From Gammaproteobacteria bacterium (GTDB lineage: Bacteria; Pseudomonadota; Gammaproteobacteria; Ga0077536): DNA of 64,000 bases. The position numbers and the translations under genes are program-made. Within the stretch, counting starts at the first letter, position 1. The number at the start of each line of letters is the position of its first letter. The DNA lies in NCBI GenBank assembly GCA_021773835.1, contig JAJFJQ010000062.1, positions 391,254-455,253 of the forward strand, written 5' to 3'. Shown one piece after another: positions 1-8,082 of this stretch. The notes under the pieces are model-generated. The model was not told the DNA's origin and made no database searches. It saw only the letters and a program-made list of their open reading frames with translations.

Positions 1-752
1 CGGGATTCGACACAGTTGCGGCCGGGCAGGGGATCGCGTTTGGCAATTCCTGGCTTGCATCGCTCGCATATTCACTGCAGTTATATTTCGATTTCTCGGC
101 CTATTCGGATATGGCGATTGGACTCGGTGCGATGTTCGGTTTGCGTTTGCCGTTGAACTTCGATGCCCCTTATCGGGCGCTCGACATTCGTGATTTCTGG
201 CGACGCTGGCATATGACTTTGTCCAGCTTTTTGCGTGACTACGTCTACATCCCTCTAGGTGGCAGCCGCGGAAACCTTACCCAAACCTATTGGACGGTGA
301 TGGCGACCATGTTGTTGTGTGGTTTGTGGCACGGCGCGGGTTGGACCTTTATTGCCTGGGGTGCGCTCCACGGGGCTGCGATCTGTGTGAATCGCACGTG
401 GAGTCACAGCGGCCTGCAGCTTCCGACGCCAGCAGCATGGCCTATTACGATGCTGTTCGTCGTTTGTGGCTGGGTCCTCTTTCGTGCCGACAGTTTCGCA
501 GTGGCGCGAACATTCTTGATAGCGATGTCCGGGGTCGGTGGATTTGATGTTGCGTTGGTGGATTGGAAGGATCTGAATTACGTTATGGTTGCAAGCGTGT
601 GCGCGGTAGTCGGGCCGACGAACGTTACGCTATCGCAGAGTGCCAATCTATTTAAGCGCCGATTTGCGATTGCGGTGGCTTTTGGTTTATTCCTCGTGGC
701 ATTACGAGTAGGCCAGGGTCGCGGATTAGAATTCATCTATTTTCAGTTTTGA
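1..752 (+). CDS. MBOAT-family O-acyltransferase, C-terminal part (runs off left edge)
   Basis: The frame is open from position 3, so this is the C-terminal ~250 residues of a longer membrane-bound O-acyltransferase of the AlgI/PatA type (usually about 450-500 aa). Family landmarks are visible: YFDFSAYSDMAIG just before position 120, RRWHMTLSSFLRDYVYIPLGG with its WH pair, and LLCGLWHGAGWTFIAWGALHG, which carries the invariant membrane histidine. Several hydrophobic helices follow. Such proteins move acyl groups, usually acetyl, across the inner membrane to extracytoplasmic polysaccharide. The next gene overlaps its stop codon and encodes an SGNH-like protein, the usual partner type. O-acetylation of the polysaccharide made by this locus is the inferred role; the actual donor and acceptor are unknown. 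Confidence 0.9.
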   Translation, partial: GFDTVAAGQGIAFGNSWLASLAYSLQLYFDFSAYSDMAIGLGAMFGLRLPLNFDAPYRALDIRDFWRRWHMTLSSFLRDYVYIPLGGSRGNLTQTYWTVMATMLLCGLWHGAGWTFIAWGALHGAAICVNRTWSHSGLQLPTPAAWPITMLFVVCGWVLFRADSFAVARTFLIAMSGVGGFDVALVDWKDLNYVMVASVCAVVGPTNVTLSQSANLFKRRFAIAVAFGLFLVALRVGQGRGLEFIYFQF

Positions 753-1771
753 GTGATATGAGCTCTGCTAAATTTCTGCGCACCTTTGTCGCGAGCTTTA
801 TTATTCTCGTCGTGACCGTCTACGCTGCGATCCTGCTGGTCGATCCCTATCAGAACGTGCCTTTCTCTTTGCCGTTGGATCGCGCACCGATCAGCACAAA
901 CCAACGCTTCGCCTATCCAGCACTTGCACGAAATCCAAAATTCGACAGTGTGATTATCGGATCATCGACACTGCGGTTATTGAATCCCAAGATCCTAAAT
1001 GAGTTAACCGGTGCGCGTTTTGCAAACCTGTCGATGAATTCCGCGACTGCGTACGAACAAATGCGAATGCACGAATTGTTTGTGCGTCATCACCCGGACG
1101 CCAAGCACGTGATAATTGGCATTGACGACAGTTGGTGTCGGCGCGAAATGGATTACGAAAAATACACTTTCCGTACATTCCCGGAGTGGATGTATGATCA
1201 GAATCAATGGAACGACTTTTTGTACATGTTCAATGATAAGGCGTTAGAGAACAGTGTACGGTTGCTGGAGTTCATAGCCGGAAAGCGACAGTCAAAGTAC
1301 GAAACAGACGGCTACCGTGATTTTACCGTTGACTTCGGCGCCTACGATCTCATGGCAGCGCGCAAGCGTCTCTACCCGCATGGAATGGCAGATTCACGTC
1401 GAGTACCTGAGGTTTCCCCGGCAACCGACCTTAAAGGTTGGGCGTTCGCAGCCCACGAGCTGCTCGATAAGATGCTCGCTCGTAGTGAATCGCGCGTGCC
1501 GACCATGCTTGCTTTTGCGCCGATGCACGGTGACTATCTTGCGAACGGCGAGGCGCTTTATCGAGAGTGTAAAGGTCAAATATTGAAGATCGCGCGCGCA
1601 CGTAAGGCTGGGATCATTGACTTCATGGTAGATTCAGTCATTACCCGGATGGATAGTAATTATTGGGACCCCCTACATTTTCGCGTTGAAGTGGCGAGAC
1701 GTCTCGAAGCCGATATCGCCACCGAGCTGGTCGGAGCTACACGACCGAGCGAACATTACGTGACCTACTAA
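749..1771 (+). CDS. SGNH-hydrolase-like membrane-anchored protein, partner of the MBOAT acyltransferase
   Basis: A 340-aa protein with one N-terminal membrane anchor (about residues 10-31) and an extracytoplasmic body. It has a GSS block (residues 71-73, VIIGSSTLRLL) resembling the nucleophile motif of SGNH/GDSL enzymes, and a C-terminal D-P-L-H-F (Asp307, His310) resembling the catalytic Asp-x-x-His. AlgJ/AlgX-like proteins next to MBOAT genes complete polysaccharide O-acetylation, and that is the likely role. The TTG start at 749 overlaps the upstream stop (TTGA); an ATG at 758 is an equally possible start. No clear ribosome binding site is visible for either, so translation is probably coupled to the MBOAT gene. 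Confidence 0.75.
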   Translation: MSDMSSAKFLRTFVASFIILVVTVYAAILLVDPYQNVPFSLPLDRAPISTNQRFAYPALARNPKFDSVIIGSSTLRLLNPKILNELTGARFANLSMNSATAYEQMRMHELFVRHHPDAKHVIIGIDDSWCRREMDYEKYTFRTFPEWMYDQNQWNDFLYMFNDKALENSVRLLEFIAGKRQSKYETDGYRDFTVDFGAYDLMAARKRLYPHGMADSRRVPEVSPATDLKGWAFAAHELLDKMLARSESRVPTMLAFAPMHGDYLANGEALYRECKGQILKIARARKAGIIDFMVDSVITRMDSNYWDPLHFRVEVARRLEADIATELVGATRPSEHYVTY

Positions 1772-1791
1772 CGAACCGACGCTGGAAAGCG

Positions 1792-2898
1792 ATGCAATTT
1801 GTTGATTTAAAAACGCAATACGCCAATCTGAAAACGCCGATCCATGAGCGCATCAATGCCGTCCTAGAGCATGGTCACTACATCATGGGGCCAGAGGTCG
1901 GTGAGCTCGAACAACGGCTCGCGGAATTCGTCGGCGTTCGTCATTGTGTATCGGTTTCAAGTGGAACTGACGCATTGCTGATGGCGATGATGGCGCTTGG
2001 AATTGGTCACGGCGATGAGGTTATCACCACCCCGTTTACGTTTATTGCTACCGGCGAGATGATCGCGCTACTCGGCGCCGTCCCCATCTTTGTCGATATT
2101 GATATCCGCACCTGCAATATCAATCATACGCTCATCGAATCTGCGATCACCGCGAATACTAAAGCTATCCTACCGGTGAACCTCTACGGGCAATGCGCTG
2201 CATTTGACGAGATAAACGCTATCGGGAAAATGCACAATGTGCCGATTATCGAAGATGCGGCTCAGAGTTTTGGTGCAACGTATCGGGGCAGGATGTCGTG
2301 TTCATTATCGACTATTGGTTGCACCAGCTTTTATCCATCAAAGCCGCTTGGATGTTACGGCGACGGCGGTGCATGTTTTACCGACAACGATGATCTCGCG
2401 GCGTGCGTTCGCGAAATTCGCGATCATGGACAACAACGCCGTTATCACCACACGGCAATTGGGCTAAACGGACGCTTGGATACACTGCAGGCGGCAATCC
2501 TTCTAGCTAAACTCGACGCGTTTCCCGAAGAGGTCGCCGCGCGTGCCCGGATTGGCGAATGCTATAGCGACAGAATTTCCAGTAAATGCCCATCGCTGCA
2601 AGTGCCATATATCGAACAGGACAACACGAGTGTGTTTGCACAATATACGGTGCAAAGCGAAGCGCGCGAGCGTTTGCTTAAGAAACTTAAGGAAAATAAT
2701 GTTCCAAGCGCGGTGCACTATCCAATGCCACTGCATCGACAACCGGTATTTGCCGAATTGGAAATGAATCGAGTCGGTCGAATGCTCCCGGTGTCGGAAG
2801 CCGTAGCGGAACATGTATTCAGCCTACCCATGCACCCGTATTTGACGGTCGAGGATATCGAACATGTCGTTGAGATTCTCGCGCAAGGCCTGCAATAG
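1792..2898 (+). CDS. DegT/DnrJ/EryC1 sugar aminotransferase (WbpE-like)
   Basis: A 368-aa PLP-dependent aminotransferase of the sugar-modifying DegT/DnrJ/EryC1 family. The opening (FVDLKTQYANLK then GHYIMGPEVGELE) and VSSGTDALLMAMMALGIG are typical. The PLP aspartate lies in IIEDAAQSFGA and the Schiff-base lysine is Lys184 in SFYPSKPLGCYGDGGA. The N-terminal sequence resembles the WbpE group, which makes 3-amino-2-acetamido hexuronic acids, but the substrate cannot be fixed from sequence. It starts 20 nt after the preceding stop. Its product would be an amino or N-acyl-amino sugar nucleotide for the polysaccharide. Confidence 0.92.
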   Translation: MQFVDLKTQYANLKTPIHERINAVLEHGHYIMGPEVGELEQRLAEFVGVRHCVSVSSGTDALLMAMMALGIGHGDEVITTPFTFIATGEMIALLGAVPIFVDIDIRTCNINHTLIESAITANTKAILPVNLYGQCAAFDEINAIGKMHNVPIIEDAAQSFGATYRGRMSCSLSTIGCTSFYPSKPLGCYGDGGACFTDNDDLAACVREIRDHGQQRRYHHTAIGLNGRLDTLQAAILLAKLDAFPEEVAARARIGECYSDRISSKCPSLQVPYIEQDNTSVFAQYTVQSEARERLLKKLKENNVPSAVHYPMPLHRQPVFAELEMNRVGRMLPVSEAVAEHVFSLPMHPYLTVEDIEHVVEILAQGLQ

Positions 2899-3025
2899 GC
2901 CCGCCTAAAATTACGAAAAAAACATTTTCATGGGTTAAAAAGATTGTCGAGATAAAGCTACCGACTTGTTGGTTGCAATGTCGATCGTGGAGGCAAACGC
3001 TTGGAGCATTAACTATTGCCTCTAC

Positions 3026-3049
3026 CGGCGCTGAAGTAGACTAGCGCCG
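3026..3049 (+). promoter_or_regulatory. Inverted repeat ending 2 nt before the rfaH start codon
   Basis: A perfect 7-bp inverted repeat, CGGCGCT (3026-3032) and AGCGCCG (3043-3049), has a 10-nt loop. It sits where the rfaH ribosome binding site should be and ends 2 nt before the ATG. It could be an mRNA hairpin limiting translation or a DNA dyad operator. No alternative Shine-Dalgarno is obvious nearby. Confidence 0.45.
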
Positions 3050-3051
3050 TC

Positions 3052-3564
3052 ATGAAGCAACCTGATCCCACCATTTCGGCCCCTGCTTGGTACTTGGTAT
3101 ATGCGAAGCCGCGCCAAGAGCGGCTCGCACTAGAAAATCTCTGCCGCCAAGGTTATACCGCCTATTTGCCACTTATTGGCAATCGCCGTCGGGGAGAACG
3201 TGCGGAGCCAATGTTCCCACGCTATTTATTCGTTCGTTTGACTGCCGCGGTAGACAACTTTGCACCGATCCGCTCGACGTTTGGCGTTTCTCGCTTGGTC
3301 AAGTTTGGTGATCGGTATGCGATTTTACCGGACGATTTCGTAACCGCTCTAACCGAGCGCGCGGACAGTGACGGCGTAATTGAGTCGCCTGCACAGGAGC
3401 TGATGAGCGGCGAACGGGTAGTGATTAGTGCAGGGGCACTGGCAGGGTATGAAGCGATCTTTTCCGCCGGCCTCGGAAAACAGAGAATTGCAGTGTTGCT
3501 CGAAATCGCGGGACGTACGCTTAGGGTAGATACCGCTAAAGATAGCGTTCGCAGAATCGATTAA
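3052..3564 (+). CDS. rfaH: Transcription antitermination factor RfaH (NusG paralogue)
   Basis: A 170-aa NusG-family protein with an N-terminal NGN domain (WYLVYAKPRQERLALENLCRQGY, then MFPRYLFVRL) and a C-terminal KOW-like domain (SGERVVISAGALAGYEAIF, then IAVLLEIAGRTLRVD). The pattern fits RfaH better than NusG: it is short and has FPRYLFVRL, GVSRLVKFG and GYEAIF like the E. coli protein. RfaH binds RNA polymerase paused at ops elements and suppresses pausing and termination in long surface-polysaccharide operons. An ops-like sequence lies about 0.8 kb downstream at 4354-4365, immediately before the main operon, which supports the assignment. An inverted repeat occupies the translation initiation region. 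Confidence 0.9.
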   Translation: MKQPDPTISAPAWYLVYAKPRQERLALENLCRQGYTAYLPLIGNRRRGERAEPMFPRYLFVRLTAAVDNFAPIRSTFGVSRLVKFGDRYAILPDDFVTALTERADSDGVIESPAQELMSGERVVISAGALAGYEAIFSAGLGKQRIAVLLEIAGRTLRVDTAKDSVRRID

Positions 3565-3610
3565 TTTGGGCCGTATTTAGCGGTGCAGCTGCTAGGAACC
3601 ACTAGGACTA

Positions 3611-3661
3611 GTGTTCACTTGATGAACATTCGTGATAGACTCGCGTTCATCAAATGAACAC
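3611..3661 (+). promoter_or_regulatory. Tandem palindromic operator upstream of the MarR/EPS regulator
   Basis: Two copies of GTTCA-N5-TGAAC lie at 3613-3627 and 3645-3659. Their centres are 32 bp apart, close to three helical turns. The outer arms, GTGTTCACTTGATGAAC (3611-3627) and GTTCATCAAATGAACAC (3645-3661), are reverse complements with a single mismatch. The array ends 6 nt before the chosen ATG of the winged-helix regulator, so autoregulation by a dimer or tetramer is likely. Confidence 0.7.
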
Positions 3662-3667
3662 CAATCG

Positions 3668-4282
3668 ATGAAACACGACCGCGAAGAGGCTTTGACGCTC
3701 GAAATTCTGCAGGCGATCGAGGCGCGTAGTGATGTGACCCAGCGCCATCTCGCAGACAGGATGGGCGTTGCGCTTGGGCTTGCCAATTCCTACTTAAGGC
3801 GTTGCGTACGTAAGGGGCTGATCAAGATAAAACAGGCGCCGGCAAATCGGTATTTATATTATCTGACGCCGCATGGGTTCGCGGAAAAAGGTCGATTAAC
3901 GGCGGAATACTTTGCATATTCCTTCAGTTTCTATCGTACCGCTAGTGAATCAATCGCGAATTCGCTCGCCACGTGTGCAGATAATTCGCTGCAACGGATT
4001 GTATTTTGCGGCGTTTCTGAATTGGCTGAGATTGCCTCGGTGCGTGCGCACGATTTTCGGATCGAAATAATCGGCTCCTTCGATCCCGATTCAAGGCTCG
4101 AAAGTTTTATTGGAAAACCAGTGTGGAATCAGCTCGATAACATCCCGGCTGCTGACGCGGCGTTGTTCACGGCGTTGAATTCAGCTAATTCAAATTACGC
4201 GTTGATCCAATTGAAGTTTGGCGACGACCGAGTTGTCATTCCGGATGTCGTACGGCCCCTAATTGGGAACGGTACAGAATAG
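3668..4282 (+). CDS. EPS-associated MarR-type winged-helix transcriptional regulator with C-terminal extension
   Basis: A 204-aa protein. Residues ~1-80 form a winged helix: a helix-turn-helix in TQRHLADRMGVALGLANSYLRRCVRKGLI, then the wing NRYLYYLTPHGFAEKGRL. This is the signature of the small MarR-family regulators found in exopolysaccharide loci. Residues ~95-200 are an extra Rossmann-like domain (IVFCGVSELAEIASV ... IEIIGSFDP) that may sense a ligand. An in-frame GTG at 3632 lies inside the palindromic operator, so the ATG at 3668 is preferred. It probably binds the GTTCA-N5-TGAAC sites at its own promoter and a similar site at 17559-17573. Confidence 0.8.
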   Translation: MKHDREEALTLEILQAIEARSDVTQRHLADRMGVALGLANSYLRRCVRKGLIKIKQAPANRYLYYLTPHGFAEKGRLTAEYFAYSFSFYRTASESIANSLATCADNSLQRIVFCGVSELAEIASVRAHDFRIEIIGSFDPDSRLESFIGKPVWNQLDNIPAADAALFTALNSANSNYALIQLKFGDDRVVIPDVVRPLIGNGTE

Positions 4283-4303
4283 ATTTGCCGACCGCGGCCA
4301 CGG

Positions 4304-4331
4304 TTGGCAGCGGTAGATTACATGCTATACG
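4304..4331 (+). promoter_or_regulatory. Sigma70-like promoter of the main polysaccharide operon
   Basis: TTGGCA (4304-4309, 5/6 to the -35 consensus) is followed after 16 bp by TATACG (4326-4331, TATA core of the -10). Transcription would start near 4338-4342, so the ops-like element at 4354 would lie about 12-16 nt into the transcript. This is pattern-based only. Confidence 0.5.
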
Positions 4332-4353
4332 GTGATCAGATATGTCACTGTAG

Positions 4354-4365
4354 GGCGGTAGCGTG
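4354..4365 (+). promoter_or_regulatory. ops-like RfaH recruitment element
   Basis: GGCGGTAGCGTG contains the GGCGGTAG core of the operon polarity suppressor element used by RfaH. It lies between a promoter-like sequence and the first gene of the main operon, in the same locus as an rfaH gene. It covers the GTG at 4363, which argues that the real start of the next gene is the ATG at 4378. I found no second copy in the window by eye. Confidence 0.7.
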
Positions 4366-4377
4366 CCTGCAATACCG

Positions 4378-5550
4378 ATGAATTCGAAACAAAAAACTGA
4401 ATTGACTATCCGGAACGACTACTTGGCGTTCGGGAAGCCTTCGTTTACTGCAGCAGAGATTAATGCGGTGTCGGGCGCATTGCAAAGTGGCTGGGTCGGA
4501 ATGGGTCCGGAAACGCTCTCGTTCGAGAAGGAATTGGCAGAATACGTTGGCGCTAATCATTTGGTGGCAGTTAATTCATGTACATCGGCGTTGTTCCTTT
4601 CATTGCTAGTGTCGGGTATTGGCGAAGGCGATGAAGTAATTTGTCCGAGCCTTACCTGGTGTAGTACCGCCAACGCCGCCATGTACCTCGGTGCGGTACC
4701 GGTGTTCTGCGACGTTAACCGCGATACGCTATGCGCCACGCCGGCAGATATTAAAGCGCGGCTTAGTCCGCGCACGAAGGCGGTGATCGTTGTTCACTTC
4801 GGCGGTCTTGCTGCCGACATCGATGCGATCCGTCGGATACTACCCCCGGGGGTTGCACTCATCGAAGACGCCGCTCACGCGATCGGTGCACGCTATGCGG
4901 ACGGATCGCGAGTGGGATCGAATGGCAACCTCGTATGTTTCAGTTTTTACGCTAATAAGAATCTGTCGACTGGCGAAGGCGGCGCGATAGCGGTGGGCAG
5001 CGACGAAGCCATCGATAGACTGCGTTCCCTATGTCATTTGGGGTTGAGTTCAGATGCATGGACCCGGTTCCGCAAGCCGTCTGCGAATGTCCGTGTAGGT
5101 CCAGCCGAACTCGGTTACAAGATGAATTTTACAGACCTGCAGGCTGTTATTGGTCGAGCGCAGTTGGCGCGACAAGAAGAGATGGGCAAGGTACGCAGCG
5201 ATGTGGCGGCGCGTTATGCCGACATGCTAGCCAAGCTGATCCCGGATATTCAAGTGCAGCAGGGAATTGGGCTGTCGCATCACGCGAGACATTTGTTTCC
5301 CATTTTGCTTCCACTGGAACGACTGGATGTTTCGCGAGATGAGGTGCTGGGTTTGCTGCGAGCCAGAAACATTGGTGCGGCAATCCATTACCCGCCGCTT
5401 CATGAAATGTCATTGTACGACCAACAAGCAACCACGTTGCCGAACACCGACTATATTGCTGAGCGTAATATAACGCTTCCGATTTCAGCGAATATGACTG
5501 TTACGGACGCTGAGTACGTAATGGAACACCTAGCGGAAATATTATCGTGA
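4378..5550 (+). CDS. DegT/DnrJ/EryC1 sugar aminotransferase, second copy
   Basis: About 390 aa and a full-length member of the DegT/DnrJ/EryC1 family of PLP-dependent sugar aminotransferases. AVNSCTSALFLSLLVSGIGEGDEVICPSLTW is the cofactor phosphate region, ALIEDAAHAIGA holds the PLP aspartate, and Lys194 in SFYANKNLSTGEGGA is the Schiff-base lysine. It is only distantly similar to the copy at 1792, so the two probably act on different keto sugars. It is the first gene after the promoter and ops-like element. The GTG at 4363 lies within ops, so the ATG at 4378 is chosen. Overall resemblance is to 4-keto-sugar aminotransferases, but the substrate is not certain. Confidence 0.9.
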   Translation: MNSKQKTELTIRNDYLAFGKPSFTAAEINAVSGALQSGWVGMGPETLSFEKELAEYVGANHLVAVNSCTSALFLSLLVSGIGEGDEVICPSLTWCSTANAAMYLGAVPVFCDVNRDTLCATPADIKARLSPRTKAVIVVHFGGLAADIDAIRRILPPGVALIEDAAHAIGARYADGSRVGSNGNLVCFSFYANKNLSTGEGGAIAVGSDEAIDRLRSLCHLGLSSDAWTRFRKPSANVRVGPAELGYKMNFTDLQAVIGRAQLARQEEMGKVRSDVAARYADMLAKLIPDIQVQQGIGLSHHARHLFPILLPLERLDVSRDEVLGLLRARNIGAAIHYPPLHEMSLYDQQATTLPNTDYIAERNITLPISANMTVTDAEYVMEHLAEILS

Positions 5551-5606
5551 AAACTGAAGACGTCGACGCCAATCAATGCTGACTCAATTATGGGCACGGT
5601 GGATTT

Positions 5607-6605
5607 ATGAAAGACTCAACTGAATTCGAACGGCCGGAGGCTGCTACGTTTGGCTTTGCGGGTCGTTTGCGATCGGAATTTCCGTCCCAGATCCTGATGG
5701 ACATCACGGAAGTCTGTAACCTTGCATGTACCCATTGCCCGCACCCGGATTTCAAGGTGTCGTCGCATTATGGTGCGCGCTACCTCGATCCCGAACTCAA
5801 CGAGAAAATGATCGAAGAGGTTCGAGAACACGGACAAGGAATCACCAAGTACATCCGTTATGCGAGCAACGGTGAGCCGCTCGTACATCCTAATTGTTAT
5901 GACATGATCGATGCTGCCGTCGCGCATTCAGGAGTCTATGTGACACTGACAACCAACGGTACAATCATGAACGAAAAGCGCACCATCAAGCTGCTCGAAG
6001 CTGGCGTCCACATGATCGATATAAGCATTGACGCACATAGCGCCGAGACTTACGCCAAAATTCGCGTCAACGGTGATTTAAATGTTACGCGAGCAAATGT
6101 GCATAAACTCATTGATATGGTTGAGCAGGCTGGTGCCGACACTCGAATCGTCGTTAGCTATGTCGAGCAACCAGAAAACCAAAGTGAGACACAGGATTTT
6201 GAGTCTTACTGGCAGGACGCCGGCGCTGATCACGTAATTATTCGACGTCTCCACTCTTGTTCAGGGGCAAAGGCGGATCTTGCCGTTGAGCGACGTGATG
6301 AGAACCAGATGGTGGATCGCTATCCGTGCTTGTATCCGTGGGAACGAATAGTGGTGAACGCGCGCGGAGATCTAGCATTCTGCCCATCCGATTGGGTGCA
6401 TGGTTCCTACATATCGAGTTACCGCGACGTTAGGATCAAGGACATCTGGGTTGGAAAATTTTACAAAGAATTGCGTGAAGCACATATGACCAATAGTTTT
6501 AGTAGGCACCAGTTCTGCGGGCAGTGCCCAGATTGGCGATCTACCCGCTGGCCTAGTCAAGGGCGGGCATATGCTGACCTCGTCGAGGAAATGATCGAAT
6601 CCTGA
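5607..6605 (+). CDS. Radical SAM protein with SPASM-like C-terminal cysteines
   Basis: A 332-aa radical SAM enzyme. The CxxxCxxC cluster is Cys37, Cys41 and Cys44 (EVCNLACTHC), followed by the SAM-binding segment YASNGEPLVHP and the TIM-barrel strand TLTTNGTIM. The C-terminal region has further cysteines (YPCLYPWERI, LAFCPSDW, FCGQCPDW), matching a SPASM-type auxiliary cluster. The stop overlaps the start of the next methyltransferase by one base (TGATG), so the two are co-translated. The reaction is unknown; a radical-based change to a nucleotide sugar or glycan is inferred from context. Related proteins occur in other O-antigen loci, but I know of no assigned chemistry that fits closely. 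Confidence 0.85.
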   Translation: MKDSTEFERPEAATFGFAGRLRSEFPSQILMDITEVCNLACTHCPHPDFKVSSHYGARYLDPELNEKMIEEVREHGQGITKYIRYASNGEPLVHPNCYDMIDAAVAHSGVYVTLTTNGTIMNEKRTIKLLEAGVHMIDISIDAHSAETYAKIRVNGDLNVTRANVHKLIDMVEQAGADTRIVVSYVEQPENQSETQDFESYWQDAGADHVIIRRLHSCSGAKADLAVERRDENQMVDRYPCLYPWERIVVNARGDLAFCPSDWVHGSYISSYRDVRIKDIWVGKFYKELREAHMTNSFSRHQFCGQCPDWRSTRWPSQGRAYADLVEEMIES

Positions 6606-7333
6606 TGATTGAAGCGCAGCCATTTTCAAATACGTTACCGGCGTGGAGTCAAATCGATAATCTGACAGCGGATATACCCGGATGGGCGCCGTTGGACCAG
6701 ATGTATACGTTGTATACGCTCGCGTTGATGAGCGATGGGACGCCCGGCGGTTTGCTTGAAATCGGCAGCTGGTGCGGGCGAACATCGGTGGTCCTAGCAA
6801 AAGCAGCAATCGCGACCGGTTCATTTTTGGACTGCATCGACCTTTTTCCCGAACGGGATGATTGGACAGAGAACCACGATGGAAGCTATTCGATGCAAGT
6901 CGAAATTGGCGAAAAGACATACCGAGGCTATCAGGATCAAACTGTCTGGAAAGAGCCGTTCGAATCCCAGATCGTGCCAGTCTACGATCGTTTCGGTAGC
7001 ATCTACGATGCGTTCTGTGATCACCTGAAGGCGGCTGGCGTTAATTCGGTGGTGAATGTAATGCGAGGCGATTCAATGGCATTAGAGACTGACCAGTGCG
7101 GACCATACCGGCTGGCGTTTTTGGACGGCGACCACGGATATGACGCCGTCACAAATGACATTAATCGAGTTAATGCGAGGTTGTCCGTCGGCGGATGGAT
7201 CTGTTTTGACGATGCGTTTTCTACTTATGATGGCGTCGATGCTGCAATTAGAGAAAGCATAATCGAGAGTCCTCAGTACGAGCTTTGCCACCAACTAACC
7301 CGAAAATTGTTCGTTGCACGAAAAGTATCCTGA
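6605..7333 (+). CDS. Class I SAM-dependent methyltransferase
   Basis: A 242-aa protein of the Methyltransf_24/CmcI-like group. Motif I is LLEIGSWCGRTSVVLAKAA (around residue 40-60), an acidic strand end follows in LDCIDLFPERDDW, and the late motif LAFLDGDHGYDAVTNDINRV with GGWICFDDAF is typical of this group. It is probably cytosolic and methylates a sugar or sugar nucleotide of the locus. It overlaps the radical SAM gene by one base, suggesting the two work on the same substrate. Confidence 0.85.
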   Translation: MIEAQPFSNTLPAWSQIDNLTADIPGWAPLDQMYTLYTLALMSDGTPGGLLEIGSWCGRTSVVLAKAAIATGSFLDCIDLFPERDDWTENHDGSYSMQVEIGEKTYRGYQDQTVWKEPFESQIVPVYDRFGSIYDAFCDHLKAAGVNSVVNVMRGDSMALETDQCGPYRLAFLDGDHGYDAVTNDINRVNARLSVGGWICFDDAFSTYDGVDAAIRESIIESPQYELCHQLTRKLFVARKVS

Positions 7334-7379
7334 ACTTGGATAATCGTGTCACCGCAAGGTATTCAATTTAGGGGAGAGT

Positions 7380-8078
7380 GTGCTGTTGCGAGTAGGGATA
7401 ATTCAACCAAATTACCTACCCTGGCGTGGATATTTCGATTTTATTCGTGAAGTCGACCTGTTTATTTTCTTCGACGACCTGCAATACACCAATCGCGACT
7501 GGCGCAATCGCAACCGCTTGAAAACCCCTACCGGTCTGCAGTGGATAACGGTGCCGGTAAAATATCGGGAACGCTCGCAGCTGATCTCAGAGACGCAAAT
7601 TGATGAATCACAAGATTGGCGGCGAAAGCATTTGAATACGTTCAAACTGAACTATGCGAAGACGCCTTATTTCGATGCAGCGTACGAGCTGTTCGAACGC
7701 TGTATTGCCGTAAGGGATGTAACAATTAGCGAGCTGAATATTATAGCCACCGCAGAAATTTGTGCCTACTTAGATATTGCGACTAATACGATGCGCGCGA
7801 GCCAGCTGAACGCACAAGGGCTGAAGACTGAACGGATAATCGATATTATGCAGCGCGTCGGCGGCACAACGTACTTGTCCGGGCCCTCGGCCCAATCTTA
7901 TCTCGATAAATCTGCGCTTGCCGCGGCTGATATTTCGCTTGAAATAAAAGAGTATAACTACGCACCGTATCCGCAGCAGTGGGGCGCATTCGCCGGGGGT
8001 GTTTCCGTGATCGACCTTATTGCAAATTGTGGGTGTAGTTCGATGCAGTATCTTAAACCGCATGTGGAGACGGATTAG
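7380..8078 (+). CDS. WbqC family protein
   Basis: A 232-aa protein with the WbqC signature near the N-terminus: IIQPNYLPWRGYFDFI, then FFDDLQYTNRDWRNRN and LKTPTGLQWITVPV. WbqC-family proteins are common in O-antigen and capsule loci next to sugar aminotransferases and methyltransferases. Their reaction is not firmly established; a role in aminosugar modification has been suggested. It begins with GTG at 7380 after a purine-rich GGGGAGAG sequence. It ends 4 nt before the permease start. Confidence 0.88.
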   Translation: MLLRVGIIQPNYLPWRGYFDFIREVDLFIFFDDLQYTNRDWRNRNRLKTPTGLQWITVPVKYRERSQLISETQIDESQDWRRKHLNTFKLNYAKTPYFDAAYELFERCIAVRDVTISELNIIATAEICAYLDIATNTMRASQLNAQGLKTERIIDIMQRVGGTTYLSGPSAQSYLDKSALAAADISLEIKEYNYAPYPQQWGAFAGGVSVIDLIANCGCSSMQYLKPHVETD

Positions 8079-8082
8079 TCAT

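Noticed and set aside
3632..3667. GTG start giving 12 more residues to the winged-helix regulator
   Set aside because: It lies inside the palindromic operator, so the ATG at 3668 is more sensible.
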